DNA from: Billgrantia campisalis
GTDB lineage: Bacteria > Pseudomonadota > Gammaproteobacteria > Pseudomonadales > Halomonadaceae
Direction of reading: 5' to 3'
DNA length: 64,000 nucleotides
Assembly: GCF_022341425.1 (NCBI RefSeq)
Contig: NZ_JABFUC010000004.1
Span: 124,001-188,000, forward strand
This document shows positions 12,027 through 22,361 of the stretch, piece after piece. A model generated the notes under the pieces. The model was not told where the DNA came from. It made no database searches and worked only from the letters and a program-made list of their open reading frames with translations. Position 1 is the stretch's first letter. Every line of letters begins with the position of its first letter. A program made the position numbers and the translations under genes.

Positions 12027-14300
12027 TTAGGGCTCGGCCAGCTCCACTTCGGTCGAGAGGTGCAGCTCGCCCTCCTCCACGGTGACGTGTACCACCCCGC
12101 CATGCTCGGAGAGCTCGCCGAACAGGATCAGTTCGGCCAGCGGCTTCTTGAGCCGGTCCTGGATCAGCCGCGCCATGGGACGCGCGCCCATGTCCGGGTC
12201 GTAGCCCTTCTCGGCCAGCCAGTCCCGCGCCGCCATGTCCACGTCCAGTTGGACCCGCTTCTCGTCGAGCTGCGCCTGAAGCTCCACCAGGAACTTGTCG
12301 ACGACGCTGCGCACCACCGCGGTGGGCAGGGAGTGGAACTGGATGATCCCGTCCAGGCGGTTGCGGAACTCCGGCGAGAAGGTCTTGCGAATCACCTCCA
12401 TGGCATCGGTGGAGTGATCCTGGGTCTGGAAGCCGATGGAGCGACGCGCCTGCTGTTCGGCACCGGCGTTGGAGGTCATGATCACGATCACGTGACGGAA
12501 GTCCGCCTCCCGGCCGTTGTTGTCGGTCAGGCGACCGTGGTCCATCACCTGCAGCAGCAGGTTGAAGACTTCCGGATGGGCCTTCTCCACCTCATCGAGC
12601 AGCAGCACACAGTGGGGCTGCTTGGTGATCGCCTCGGTGAGCAGCCCGCCCTGGTCGTAGCCGACATAGCCCGGCGGGGCACCGATCAGCCGCGATACCG
12701 TGTGGCGCTCCATGTACTCGGACATGTCGAAGCGCACCAGCTCGATGCCCATGATCCGCGCCAGTTGGCGGGCCACCTCGGTCTTGCCCACCCCGGTGGG
12801 CCCGGCGAACAGGAAGCTGCCCACCGGCTTGTCCGGCGACTTGAGCCCCGCCCGTGACAGCTTGATCGCTGCCGACAGGCTGTCGATGGCTTCATCCTGA
12901 CCGAACACCAGCATCTTGAGGTCGCGATCGAGGTTCTCGAGCAGCTTGCGGTCGGAGCTGGAGACGCTCTTCGGCGGAATCCGCGCAATGGAGGCCACCA
13001 CCGCCTCGACCTGATCGATGTCGATGGTCTCGACCCGCACCTCCGGCGGCAGCAGCCGCTGGTGAGCACCGGCCTCGTCGATCACGTCGATAGCCTTGTC
13101 CGGCAGGTGGCGATCGTTGATGTAGCGATCGGCCAGCCGGGCGGCACTCTCCAGGGCGCCGTCGGTGTACTTGAGGCGGTGATGCTCCTCGAAGCGCGAG
13201 CGCAGCCCCTTGAGGATACGGATGGTGTCCTCCACCGAGGGCGCCATGACATCAACCTTCTGGAAGCGGCGCGCCAGCGCCCGGTCCTTCTCGAAGATGC
13301 CGCGGAACTCCTGGAAGGTGGTGGAACCGATGCAGCGCAGTTCACCGGAGGAGAGCAGCGGCTTGAGCAGGTTGGAGGCATCCATGACGCCACCGGAGGC
13401 CGCCCCGGCGCCGATCACCGTGTGGATCTCGTCGATGAAGAGGACCGCATTGGGCTGCTTCTTGAGCTCGGCGAGCAGGCTCTTCAAGCGCTTCTCGAAA
13501 TCGCCGCGATACTTGGTGCCGGCCAGCAGCGCGCCCATGTCCAGGGCGTAGACCACAGCGTCGCTGATTACCTCGGGCACGTCCTCTTCGACGACGCGCT
13601 TGGCCAGCCCCTCGGCGATGGCGGTCTTGCCCACCCCCGCCTCGCCGACCAGCAGCGGGTTGTTCTTGCGCCGCCGGGCCAGGATCTGGATGACGCGTTC
13701 GAGCTCGTGCTCGCGGCCGATCAGCGGATCGATCTTGCCCAGCCGCGCCTGCTCGTTGAGGTTGGTGGCATAGCCGGTGAGCGGGTTGGCGCTGGATTCG
13801 CCGCCGCCCTCTTCGGCCTCCTCGGACTCGGAGGGTGACGCCGAGGGCGCCTGGCCGTGGCCGGACACCTTGGAGATGCCGTGGGCGATGTAGTTGACGG
13901 CATCGACACGCGCCACGTTCTGCTGCTTGAGGAAGTAGACCGCCTGGCTCTCCTGTTCGGAGAAGATCGCCACCAGCACGTTGGCCCCGGTCACTTCGCT
14001 CTTGCCCGAGGACTGCACATGGAACACAGCCCGCTGCAGGACGCGCTGGAAGCCCAGGGTCGGCTGGGTTTCCCGGTCGCCCTGATCCTCGGGAATCAAC
14101 GGTGTGGTGGAGTTGATGAAATCCTGCAGGTCGGACCGCAGCTTGTCGAGGTTGGCCCCACAGGCCCGCAGCACATCCGCTGCAGAGGCATTGTCCAGCA
14201 GCGCCAGCAGCAGGTGCTCCACGGTCATGAACTCGTGGCGCTTGGAGCGGGCCACGGTAAACGCCGTGTTCAGGGTCAGTTCAAGTTCTTTGCTCAGCAT
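12027..14300 (-). CDS. clpA: ATP-dependent Clp protease ATP-binding subunit ClpA
   Basis: Hexameric AAA+ unfoldase that feeds substrates to ClpP. The product has 757 residues (E. coli 758). It has an N-terminal double Clp-N domain ([17 protein letters not shown]), a first AAA module with Walker [17 protein letters not shown] and Walker [15 protein letters not shown], and a second AAA module with [17 protein letters not shown] and [15 protein letters not shown]. The usual acidic/serine-rich insertion ([14 protein letters not shown]) is present. The start at 14300 follows AAGGGG; an upstream in-frame ATG at 14345 adds 15 unlikely residues. clpS lies 140 bases upstream on the same strand. Confidence 0.98.
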   Translation of the reverse strand: MLSKELELTLNTAFTVARSKRHEFMTVEHLLLALLDNASAADVLRACGANLDKLRSDLQDFINSTTPLIPEDQGDRETQPTLGFQRVLQRAVFHVQSSGKSEVTGANVLVAIFSEQESQAVYFLKQQNVARVDAVNYIAHGISKVSGHGQAPSASPSESEEAEEGGGESSANPLTGYATNLNEQARLGKIDPLIGREHELERVIQILARRRKNNPLLVGEAGVGKTAIAEGLAKRVVEEDVPEVISDAVVYALDMGALLAGTKYRGDFEKRLKSLLAELKKQPNAVLFIDEIHTVIGAGAASGGVMDASNLLKPLLSSGELRCIGSTTFQEFRGIFEKDRALARRFQKVDVMAPSVEDTIRILKGLRSRFEEHHRLKYTDGALESAARLADRYINDRHLPDKAIDVIDEAGAHQRLLPPEVRVETIDIDQVEAVVASIARIPPKSVSSSDRKLLENLDRDLKMLVFGQDEAIDSLSAAIKLSRAGLKSPDKPVGSFLFAGPTGVGKTEVARQLARIMGIELVRFDMSEYMERHTVSRLIGAPPGYVGYDQGGLLTEAITKQPHCVLLLDEVEKAHPEVFNLLLQVMDHGRLTDNNGREADFRHVIVIMTSNAGAEQQARRSIGFQTQDHSTDAMEVIRKTFSPEFRNRLDGIIQFHSLPTAVVRSVVDKFLVELQAQLDEKRVQLDVDMAARDWLAEKGYDPDMGARPMARLIQDRLKKPLAELILFGELSEHGGVVHVTVEEGELHLSTEVELAEP

Positions 14301-14440
14301 GGCAGTCCCCTTCTCGCCGCTTAGGGCTTGCGTCGGATCTTTCAAGGTCCGGCATCATCAACATCGGGCACAATCGCCGCCGTTGCAAGTCTGGTCCTCA
14401 ACGACTGCCATTCAGATCCCGTCTCGACAACCACCGGGAG

Positions 14441-14782
14441 TCAGTCCGCCGCTTCGATGTCACACAGCAGCGGGTGCTGACACTCTCTCGCATATTGATT
14501 GACCTGATGGCTTTTGGTTTCCGCAATATCGCGGGTAAAGACGCCACAGGTCGCCTTGCCCTGGGTATGCACCGTCAGCATGACCTGAACGGCGGTCTCG
14601 CTGTCCATGTGGAAGAAGGTCTGCAACACCTCCACCACGAACTCCATGGGCGTGAAATCGTCGTTATGCAGCACCACCTTGTACATCGGTGGACGAGCCA
14701 ACTCAGGCTCCGACGACTGTACGGCCAGGTCGCCGTCGTCCTCTTCCTCCGGTTGCCGCGGCCGGGTCATGCCGGCGATCAC
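14441..14782 (-). CDS. clpS: ClpAP adaptor protein ClpS
   Basis: Adaptor that binds N-degrons and delivers them to ClpA. The core [20 protein letters not shown] has the NDD-(F/Y)-TPM motif, followed by [19 protein letters not shown]. The length is about 113 residues, normal for the family. The start is uncertain. GTG at 14782 has GGAGAG 5 bases upstream and gives [10 protein letters not shown], whereas ATG at 14770 would have that site 17 bases away. GTG was therefore chosen. Frames opening further upstream to 15010 overlap the icd terminator and are not credible. Confidence 0.94.
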   Translation of the reverse strand: MIAGMTRPRQPEEEDDGDLAVQSSEPELARPPMYKVVLHNDDFTPMEFVVEVLQTFFHMDSETAVQVMLTVHTQGKATCGVFTRDIAETKSHQVNQYARECQHPLLCDIEAAD

Positions 14783-14921
14783 GCCAACTCTCCACCGCCC
14801 GCCGGGTACGTCTCTCTTGAACATAAAAGCCACACACCATCTCGACAAGCCGGCTGTGCTTAGGCGCCTAGACTCAGGTTGGACGCCGCCAGGCCGGCAG
14901 GGTTCATGGTCAACACGCAAA

Positions 14922-14952
14922 GGGCCCCCGCCCGCCATGCGGACGAGGGCCC
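14922..14952 (-). terminator. Rho-independent terminator of icd
   Basis: On the minus strand, a 14-base arm starting GGGCCCTCG pairs with one ending GGGGGCCC around a 3-base loop, mostly G-C with wobbles. TTT follows, 19 bases after the icd stop codon. Confidence 0.6.
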
Positions 14953-14970
14953 CGGGCAGCGCCGGACCGC

Positions 14971-16227
<1,257 letters not shown>

Positions 16228-16265
16228 TGAGAACTCCCCTGTCTGGTCTGTTCAGTGGAGCGCGG

Positions 16266-16274
16266 AGTATAGCA
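16266..16274 (-). promoter_or_regulatory. Extended -10 promoter element of icd
   Basis: The minus strand reads TGCTATACT, an extended -10 (TGn plus a five-of-six TATAAT match), about 39 bases upstream of the icd start. No good -35 was found, as is common for extended -10 promoters. Confidence 0.45.
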
Positions 16275-16345
16275 TTCAGCACGACAATCGGAGTAGGCTT
16301 GCCCCAATATTTGTCGACAATCTATGGTAGCAAGACTTTCGTCGA

Positions 16346-16999
16346 ATGAGCTTCCTCTACCTGCTGCACAAGCCCTACCGCATGCTCTCCCAGTTCACCG
16401 ATCGCCCGGCCGAGGCTGACGGGGCGGGTGACGGTGAACGGCGCGCCACCCTGGCCGACGTCATCGACGTGCCCGGCATCTACGCCGCCGGCCGCCTCGA
16501 CTACGACTCCGAGGGGCTATTGCTGCTCACCGATGACGGCGCGCTGATCCATCGCATCAGCGACCCGCGCCACAAGCAGCCCAAGACCTACCGGGTGCTG
16601 GTGGAGGGCACGCCCAGCGACGCCGCCCTGGAGTCGCTGCGCCGTGGCGTCGAGCTGAAGGACGGCCTCACCCGCCCGGCCAAGGTGCGCCGCCTCGAGG
16701 CGAGCGGCCTGCCCGAGCGTGACCCACCCCTGGACCCCAGGCGCCATCCGGTGACCACCTGGCTGGAGCTCACCCTCAGCGAGGGACGCAACCGCCAGGT
16801 CAGGCGGATGACCGCCCATGTCGGCCACCCCACCCTGCGCCTGGTGCGGGTCGCCATCGGCCCCTGGCGACTCGACGGCCTGGCTCCCGGGCAGTGGCGC
16901 CGGGAGACCCTGCACGCCCCGTCCCCCTCGCCCCGCGGCAAGCCCGGCAAACCCCGCGCGCCGCGCCGCAAACCGGCCGCCCGGGGAGGCAAGCGATGA
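16346..16999 (+). CDS. rluE: 23S rRNA pseudouridine synthase RluE
   Basis: RsuA-family pseudouridine synthase; E. coli RluE modifies U2457 of 23S rRNA and is also 217 residues long. The catalytic aspartate lies in YAAGRLDYDSEGLLLLTDDG. The later motifs are KQPKTYRVLVEG and SEGRNRQVRRMTAHVGHPTLRL. A basic, proline-rich tail follows (GKPGKPRAPRRKPAARGGKR). No S4 domain is visible, as expected for RluE. Its stop overlaps the nudJ start (ATGA). No obvious ribosome-binding site precedes the ATG. Confidence 0.94.
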   Translation: MSFLYLLHKPYRMLSQFTDRPAEADGAGDGERRATLADVIDVPGIYAAGRLDYDSEGLLLLTDDGALIHRISDPRHKQPKTYRVLVEGTPSDAALESLRRGVELKDGLTRPAKVRRLEASGLPERDPPLDPRRHPVTTWLELTLSEGRNRQVRRMTAHVGHPTLRLVRVAIGPWRLDGLAPGQWRRETLHAPSPSPRGKPGKPRAPRRKPAARGGKR

Positions 17000-17445
17000 G
17001 CCGCTGGACGCCTCGTGTCACCGTCGCCAGCGTGATCGAGCGCGCCGGGGCCTTCCTGACGGTGGAGGAGGACCGTGGCGGCCCCGAAACGCTGTTCAAC
17101 CAGCCCGCCGGCCACCTGGAGCCCGGCGAGCGCATCCAGGACGCCGCCCTGCGCGAGCTGCGCGAGGAGACCGCCTGGCGAGCCGGCCTGTCCCACTACC
17201 TGGGCCTGTACGTGTATTCCGCCCCGAGCGGCATCACCTTCCACAGCCACGGCTTCTACGGCATGGCCCTGGCCCACCTGGGCAGCCCGCTCGACCCGGC
17301 GATCCAGGCCGTGCACTGGCTCACCCTGGAGGAACTCGAGGGACTGGAGCGCGCGGGGCGCCTGAGAAGCCCGCTGGTACTGCGCCGCATCCGCGACGCC
17401 CAGGCCGGGCGCTTCTACCCCATGGACACGATCCACGAGGGATAG
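16996..17445 (+). CDS. nudJ: Nudix hydrolase, NudJ-type phosphatase
   Basis: Nudix protein of 149 residues. E. coli NudJ hydrolyses nucleoside tri- and diphosphates and thiamine pyrophosphate. The Nudix box reads GHLEPGERIQDAALRELREET with all key positions present. MSRWTPRVTVASVIER opens the protein and FHSHGFYGMALAH follows. The start at 16996 overlaps the rluE stop by four bases; longer frames intrude into rluE. In E. coli and Pseudomonas the next gene is mnmA, but here an efflux locus on the other strand follows after 18 bases. Confidence 0.93.
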   Translation: MSRWTPRVTVASVIERAGAFLTVEEDRGGPETLFNQPAGHLEPGERIQDAALRELREETAWRAGLSHYLGLYVYSAPSGITFHSHGFYGMALAHLGSPLDPAIQAVHWLTLEELEGLERAGRLRSPLVLRRIRDAQAGRFYPMDTIHEG

Positions 17446-17463
17446 CGGCAAGGGCGGCTACGC

Positions 17464-20463
17464 TTACCATTTCATGACCAGCCGATAGAGCGCCGGGATC
17501 ACCAGTAGGGTCAGCAGAGTCGAGGCGAGAAGCCCTGAGATGATCGCCCAGGCCATCGGCGGCCACAGCGTCGACTGCGTCAGGGTCAGGGGTACCAGGC
17601 CGGCAACGGTGGTGGCGGTGGTGAGCAGCACCGGCCGAGTGCGCCGAACGACCGCCCCGACGACCGCATCATTCAGCGGCATGCCCTGCCTGCGATTGGT
17701 ATTCATCAGGTCGATCAGCACGATGGCATTGTTGACCACGATCCCCACCAGGGCGACGACGCCCAGCATGGCGGTGAAGCCGAACGGCTGCCCGGTCAGC
17801 CACAGGCCGGGGATCACGCCGATGGCCGCCAGCGGCACGGTGGTCAATACGATGCCCAGCTGGCGGAAGGAGTTGAACTGCGCCAGCAGGAAGACGACCA
17901 GCAGCAGGATGCCGAACGGCAGGGTCTGGAACAGCGCCGTATTGGCATCCCCCGCCGACTCGGCCGCCCCACCCACCGCGTAGGTCACGCCCTCGGGTAG
18001 CTCGAGTCCGGACAGGCGCGGCTCGAGCCTGTCCAGCACACTGGCATAGGTCTGGCCATCCGCCACCTCGGCCAGCACGGTGGTCATGCGGCGCAAGCCG
18101 TAATGCTGGATCACTGCCGGCTGCCAGGTCGTACGCAAGGCGGCGACCTCGCCGAGCGGCACCGAGTCGCCGCTGTTCGCCGTCAGGCGCAGCCCTTCGA
18201 GGGCGGAAAGCGGGAAGCGCTCGCCCTCCGGCGAGCGAATCAGCAGCGCCGCGGGTTCGCGCTCGGCGCGCCAGGTACTCACCTCGATGCCGCGGCTGGC
18301 ACCCGCCACCGCCATGGCGACCTCCCGCCGCGACAGGCCGAACTCGCCGGCACGGGCATCGTCCACTTCCAGCCGCAGCGTGGGCAGCCCTTCGCCCAGG
18401 GTATGGCGCGCATCCCGCGCGCCCTCGGTGTCGCGCACCAGCGCCAGGATGCGTTCGGTGCCTTCGGCGAGCCGGCTGCGCTCTTCGGCGAAGACGCGGA
18501 TCTCCACGGGGGCCGTGACGGGCGGCCCCTGCCCTAGCCGTCGCGCTACCACATCGGCCTGTGGCAGCCGCTCCGGGGTAACGGCCCGCACCCAGGCCAT
18601 CAGAGGAGCCAGATCGTCGGCATGCTCCGCCTCGACCACCAGCCGCGCCAGGTGCGCCTGACGCGGCTGCTCGACCAGGTTGTAATAGAACCGCGGACCG
18701 CTGAAGCCGGCAAAGAGGTGGACAGCGGTCACCGCAGGCTGCTCACGCAGGTCCGCGGCCAGAGCGCTCGCCTCATGGGCGGTGTAATCGAGGTGTGTAC
18801 CTTCGGCGAAGTGCAGGTCGATGACCAGCTGGTTGCGGTCGGTATCGGGAAAGAAGTCATGGTTGAGCAGTGGCACCATGGCCAGCGCTCCCACCAGCAG
18901 GACCACGGCACCGGCGAGTATGCTCCCGGGCCAGTGCACGGCGAAGCGCCCGATCCGCCTGCCGGCGCCTGACAGGCTGCGCCGCCGTGAGCCGCCGGGC
19001 TTGAGAATGGCGGCGGCGAAAACGGGGGTGACGAAGACGGCATAGAGATAGCTGACCACCAGGGTCAGCATCACCATCACTGGAATCGCCCGGGTGAAGT
19101 CGGCGGTATTGCCGCTGGAGAGCAGCAGCGGTACGAAGGCGGCCAGGGTGGTACCAGTTGCCGCCAGCAGCGGCGCGGCGAGCTCCCGTACCGAACGCGA
19201 CACGGCCTCCGCCGCCGAGAGCCCCTGGTCGCGATGCCACTGCAGGTTCTCCACCATGACGATGGCGTTGTCCACCAGCATACCCAGCGCAATCACCATG
19301 CCGGCCACGGCGATCTGGTGCAGGATGCCGCCCCCCATGGCATAGATGGCCAGGGCCGAGAAGGTCACCAGCGGCACGATCAGCATCACCGCGAACCCCA
19401 GCCTCAGGCCCATGGTCAGGAACAGCAGGACGCCGAGAATGGAAATGCCCAGTAGCAGCGAGAAGCCGAGTTCGGCCAGGCGCTGCTCCACCCAGCGGGG
19501 TTGATAGAACATCTCCTGGATCTGCAGCGGCGCATAGGCGGGACGCACCTCGTCGAGCAGGCTACGGAGGGATTCGCCGAAACGGACCGCATTGACCCGT
19601 TCGTTGGAAAGAATGATCCCCAGTGCCACGGCAGGCTCACCGTCATGCCAGATGCGCTCGGTGGCGGGCTCCCGTGGCGACAGGCGCACATCGGCCAGCT
19701 CGCCCAACGGAATGACGTCGCCACGCCGCGTACGAATCGGCGTCATGGCCAGATCCTCGAGGCTGCCGAACTCCGTCACAGGGTCGAGTACCACCGAGCG
19801 GCCGCCGCTGGAGAGGTTCCCTCCCGCGGCAGTCAGGTTGCGGGCGGCCAGTTGATCGCCCAGTGCCCGGGCATCGAGCCCGGTCAGCTCCGCCAGTGCA
19901 TCGTCCCAACTGACGGTGACCTGCTGCCCGGGGTCGGCGAGCAGATCGATGCGCGCAACCTCCTTGAGCCGGAACAGATCCCGCCTCAGCCGCTCGGCCG
20001 CCTCGCGCAACTCAAGCAGATCACTGGAGCCGGTCACCGACAGCACGATGCCATGGGCGTCGGAGTCCCGGTCGCTGATCTCGGCCTCCCCCACCCCGCT
20101 GGGAAACTTTCGCGAGGCCCGATTCACTGCAATACGGATCTGCTCCCAGGCGGCGTCGGTGTCATAGACATGCTCGTGCATCTCGATGTTGACATGCGCC
20201 ACCCCCAGCCGCGCCGTGCCGATGAGTTCGTTGACCTCCTCGACCTGGGCCAGCTCCTCCTCCAGCGCATTGAGTACCAGACGCTCGACCTGCTCCGGCT
20301 CCGCGCCGGGATAGGGCACCAGCACCTGGCCGAAGCGGTAGGGAAAGAAGGGATCCTCCTGACGATCCATGGTCAGCCAGGCGGCCAGCCCGATCAGCGC
20401 CAGCAGCGCCGTCACGGTCAACACCAGGCGCTTGACGTGCAACGTCGCGTGCAGCCACTTCAT
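17464..20463 (-). CDS. RND-family efflux permease
   Basis: Inner-membrane resistance-nodulation-division transporter of 999 residues, with two halves each holding one N-terminal helix, a large periplasmic loop and a helix bundle. The TM4 motif is GMLVDNAIVMVEN (Asp398, Asn399); AcrB has two aspartates here. The TM10 motif is GIVVNNAIVLIDLMN, with asparagine at the position of AcrB Lys940. The periplasmic loops are recognisable (YPGAEPEQVERLV) but short. The start codon overlaps the stop of the fusion-protein gene upstream (ATGA). The substrate is unknown. No outer-membrane channel gene is nearby, so a TolC-like protein must come from elsewhere. It ends 18 bases from the convergent nudJ. Confidence 0.93.
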   Translation of the reverse strand: MKWLHATLHVKRLVLTVTALLALIGLAAWLTMDRQEDPFFPYRFGQVLVPYPGAEPEQVERLVLNALEEELAQVEEVNELIGTARLGVAHVNIEMHEHVYDTDAAWEQIRIAVNRASRKFPSGVGEAEISDRDSDAHGIVLSVTGSSDLLELREAAERLRRDLFRLKEVARIDLLADPGQQVTVSWDDALAELTGLDARALGDQLAARNLTAAGGNLSSGGRSVVLDPVTEFGSLEDLAMTPIRTRRGDVIPLGELADVRLSPREPATERIWHDGEPAVALGIILSNERVNAVRFGESLRSLLDEVRPAYAPLQIQEMFYQPRWVEQRLAELGFSLLLGISILGVLLFLTMGLRLGFAVMLIVPLVTFSALAIYAMGGGILHQIAVAGMVIALGMLVDNAIVMVENLQWHRDQGLSAAEAVSRSVRELAAPLLAATGTTLAAFVPLLLSSGNTADFTRAIPVMVMLTLVVSYLYAVFVTPVFAAAILKPGGSRRRSLSGAGRRIGRFAVHWPGSILAGAVVLLVGALAMVPLLNHDFFPDTDRNQLVIDLHFAEGTHLDYTAHEASALAADLREQPAVTAVHLFAGFSGPRFYYNLVEQPRQAHLARLVVEAEHADDLAPLMAWVRAVTPERLPQADVVARRLGQGPPVTAPVEIRVFAEERSRLAEGTERILALVRDTEGARDARHTLGEGLPTLRLEVDDARAGEFGLSRREVAMAVAGASRGIEVSTWRAEREPAALLIRSPEGERFPLSALEGLRLTANSGDSVPLGEVAALRTTWQPAVIQHYGLRRMTTVLAEVADGQTYASVLDRLEPRLSGLELPEGVTYAVGGAAESAGDANTALFQTLPFGILLLVVFLLAQFNSFRQLGIVLTTVPLAAIGVIPGLWLTGQPFGFTAMLGVVALVGIVVNNAIVLIDLMNTNRRQGMPLNDAVVGAVVRRTRPVLLTTATTVAGLVPLTLTQSTLWPPMAWAIISGLLASTLLTLLVIPALYRLVMKW

Positions 20464-21542
20464 GGCAATACCCGCACGCTATCGCCCTGCTGAAGGCGCC
20501 CCTGGCCCGCCACCACCACCCGGTCGCCGGCAGAGAGCGGAGCCGAGACGGTCACCCAGCCGTTCTCCAGCCGGCCCGGCGCCACCGGAACCCGCCGCAC
20601 GGTCTCGTCATCCGTGAGCGCCAGCACATAGGGCGCATGCCCCCCGGGGTCCTGCACCGCCGCGAGCGGCACCTGCAGCGATGGCGTCATGGGCACGGAG
20701 AGGTATACCTGCACCGACTCCCCGGGGGACAGTCTCGAAGTCGAATCGAGTGCGACCACCACTGGCACCAGCGCCGTATCGGCTCTCCCCACACTGCTGA
20801 TCCGCCCCGGGAAACGGCCTTCCTGCAGTACCGGCGATACCTGAGTCTCCATCCCTGGGGCCAACCGGGCACCGAGCATCACAGGGACGCGAATCGCCAC
20901 TTCCACGCCATCGACACCGGACAGCGCCAGCACCGGCTCGCCGGCAGCCACGAAGTCACCCGGTTCCACGAACAGATCGGCCACGTCGGCCGCGAAGGGA
21001 GCCTGCAGCGTCATCTCGTCGACCTGGGCCCGGGCATCGGCCCGGGAGGCCATCGCCTGCTCCCTGGCCTGGACGGTGGCCTCCCGTTCCGACACCAGCC
21101 GATCCAGCTCCTCCTGGGCAACCAGGTTCCGTTCGCGCAGCGCCCGGGCCCGCTCCACATCCCTGCCCAGCCTGGCGAGATGGGCATCGAGTTCCCTCAC
21201 CCGCCCCTCGGCTCCGGCCAGGGCAGGCTCCAGGGCGGGGTTATGCAGGCGAGCCAGGGGCTCGCCCTCCTCGACGCGCTGACCGCGCGCCACGAGCCGT
21301 TCACTGAGCACCCCGGCATGCAGGAAAGCCGGCGACACCCGCTCCCTCGCGCGCACGACACCGGGGAAGCGCGGTCGCTCTTCGGCGGCGCTGTGCCGCA
21401 CCTGGCTGACGCGCACGGCGGCCCGGGCATCGACCGCTGGATTTGCCGCCTGGCTGTTGGCCGGCGCCCTGTCGCAGCCTCCCAGCAGCGCCAACAGCCC
21501 CAGCACTGCCATCGCCAGGCTCACTTTTCGACGGTGCCTCAT
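20460..21542 (-). CDS. Efflux RND periplasmic adaptor (membrane fusion lipoprotein)
   Basis: HlyD/AcrA-type periplasmic adaptor of 360 residues. A lipoprotein signal peptide is visible (LGLLALLGGCDRA, cysteine at about 23). A lipoyl-like half follows (GVLSERLVARGQRVEEGEPL), then a coiled-coil hairpin (roughly residues 110-170, rich in Arg/Glu/Ala), the second lipoyl half (LQAPFAADVADLFVEPGDFV) and beta-barrel/proximal domains. It is translationally coupled to the RND gene. The start has AGAGGG 7 bases upstream, and the same ribosome-binding block occurs again 16 bases further up. Confidence 0.93.
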   Translation of the reverse strand: MRHRRKVSLAMAVLGLLALLGGCDRAPANSQAANPAVDARAAVRVSQVRHSAAEERPRFPGVVRARERVSPAFLHAGVLSERLVARGQRVEEGEPLARLHNPALEPALAGAEGRVRELDAHLARLGRDVERARALRERNLVAQEELDRLVSEREATVQAREQAMASRADARAQVDEMTLQAPFAADVADLFVEPGDFVAAGEPVLALSGVDGVEVAIRVPVMLGARLAPGMETQVSPVLQEGRFPGRISSVGRADTALVPVVVALDSTSRLSPGESVQVYLSVPMTPSLQVPLAAVQDPGGHAPYVLALTDDETVRRVPVAPGRLENGWVTVSAPLSAGDRVVVAGQGRLQQGDSVRVLP

Positions 21543-21573
21543 CTTGTGACCCTCTAATCTTGCGACCCTCTAA
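21541..21573. repeat. 16-bp tandem duplication of the adaptor gene's translation-start block
   Basis: ATCTTG(T/C)GACCCTCTA occurs twice at 16-bp spacing. On the minus strand each unit reads TAGAGGGTC(A/G)CAAGAT. The downstream copy continues into the real ATG, while the upstream copy reads ATT at that place. It looks like a local duplication of Shine-Dalgarno plus start region. Confidence 0.8.
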
Positions 21574-21575
21574 CA

Positions 21576-21595
21576 AACTGGCCGACCAGTCAGTT
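21576..21595. promoter_or_regulatory. TetR operator candidate upstream of the adaptor-RND genes
   Basis: AACTGGCCGACCAGTCAGTT is a near-palindrome between the tetR stop and the adaptor start. It matches the site upstream of tetR (22233-22252) at about 16 of 20 positions, beginning with identical AACTGGCCG. Two related sites flanking a TetR gene strongly suggest its operators. Confidence 0.7.
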
Positions 21596-21609
21596 ATTGG
21601 CGAAAAAAA

Positions 21610-22215
21610 TCACTCCCGGGGCACGACGCCCTCCATGAAGATCTTCAGGAAATCGGTCAGGAACTCCTCGTCGCTGCCCATGCCCGGCCAGTGTTCGTGA
21701 TGGCACTCGGCCTCGAACCACTGGGTGCAGGCCATGACGAAGGTCGCCACGATGTGGGTCGGATTGACGTCGGCTCGCAGCAGACCGCGCTGCTGCGCCT
21801 GTCGCACCCTTTCGGCTCCTGCCCCCATCAGTTGGGCATCCATGTCGCCGCAGCTGGTGTCACCCTCCAGGTGTGTCCAGGCGAAGAGCCGTACGGCCTT
21901 CGGGTTGGCCTTCAGGTAGTGGAAGTAGGCTTCCACGGAAGCCCGCAGCAGCCCGGCATCGGGCTCCCCGGCCTCTTCGAGCATCGCCATCTGGGCACTG
22001 AAGTAGTGCCCAAAGGCGTGTTCCTTGACCGCTTCCCAGAGCCTCTCCTTGCTGCCGAAGTGGTGGTGGATCAGGCTCTTCGTCACTCCGGCGGCAGTCG
22101 CCAGCTGGCTCATGGTCACGCTGGAGAAACCCCGCTCCACGAACAGGTCCGTTGCCGCCTCCATGATGCGCAGCCGGGTCTGTTCGGGATCTCGTGTCGT
22201 CGCTGGTTTTTTCAT
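21610..22215 (-). CDS. TetR-family transcriptional regulator of the RND locus
   Basis: A 201-residue TetR repressor. The DNA-binding domain reads RIMEAATDLFVERGFSSVTM followed by the helix-turn-helix SQLATAAGVTKSLIHHHFGSKERLWEAV. The C-terminal ligand domain is divergent and ends with CTQWFEAECHHEHWPGM. It is the first gene of the tetR-adaptor-RND array on the minus strand, with 67 bases before the adaptor. An operator-like palindrome lies 18 bases upstream of its start and a second before the adaptor, so it probably represses itself and the pump until a ligand binds. Confidence 0.93.
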   Translation of the reverse strand: MKKPATTRDPEQTRLRIMEAATDLFVERGFSSVTMSQLATAAGVTKSLIHHHFGSKERLWEAVKEHAFGHYFSAQMAMLEEAGEPDAGLLRASVEAYFHYLKANPKAVRLFAWTHLEGDTSCGDMDAQLMGAGAERVRQAQQRGLLRADVNPTHIVATFVMACTQWFEAECHHEHWPGMGSDEEFLTDFLKIFMEGVVPRE

Positions 22216-22232
22216 GCTGGCAATTTAGTGCT

Positions 22233-22252
22233 AACTGGCCGGCCGGTCAATA
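22233..22252. promoter_or_regulatory. TetR operator candidate upstream of tetR
   Basis: AACTGGCCGGCCGGTCAATA contains the perfect palindrome TGGCCGGCCG with flanking near-symmetry. It shares its first nine bases and most of the rest with the site at 21576-21595. It sits between tetR and the divergent mnmA promoter. Confidence 0.7.
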
Positions 22253-22317
22253 CGCTTTACGTCCTTGTCGCTGCCGCCCGTGGCGGTCGATGGTCGAAGC
22301 CTCCCGGCAAGATAAGG

Positions 22318-22323
22318 TATAAT
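22318..22323 (+). promoter_or_regulatory. -10 box of mnmA
   Basis: A perfect TATAAT lies 38 bases upstream of the mnmA ATG. No convincing -35 is present at 16-18 bases, so the upstream half of the promoter is undefined. Confidence 0.5.
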
Positions 22324-22361
22324 CCCCGCCCATTTGCGACCCACTCAATCCGAGAGCACCC

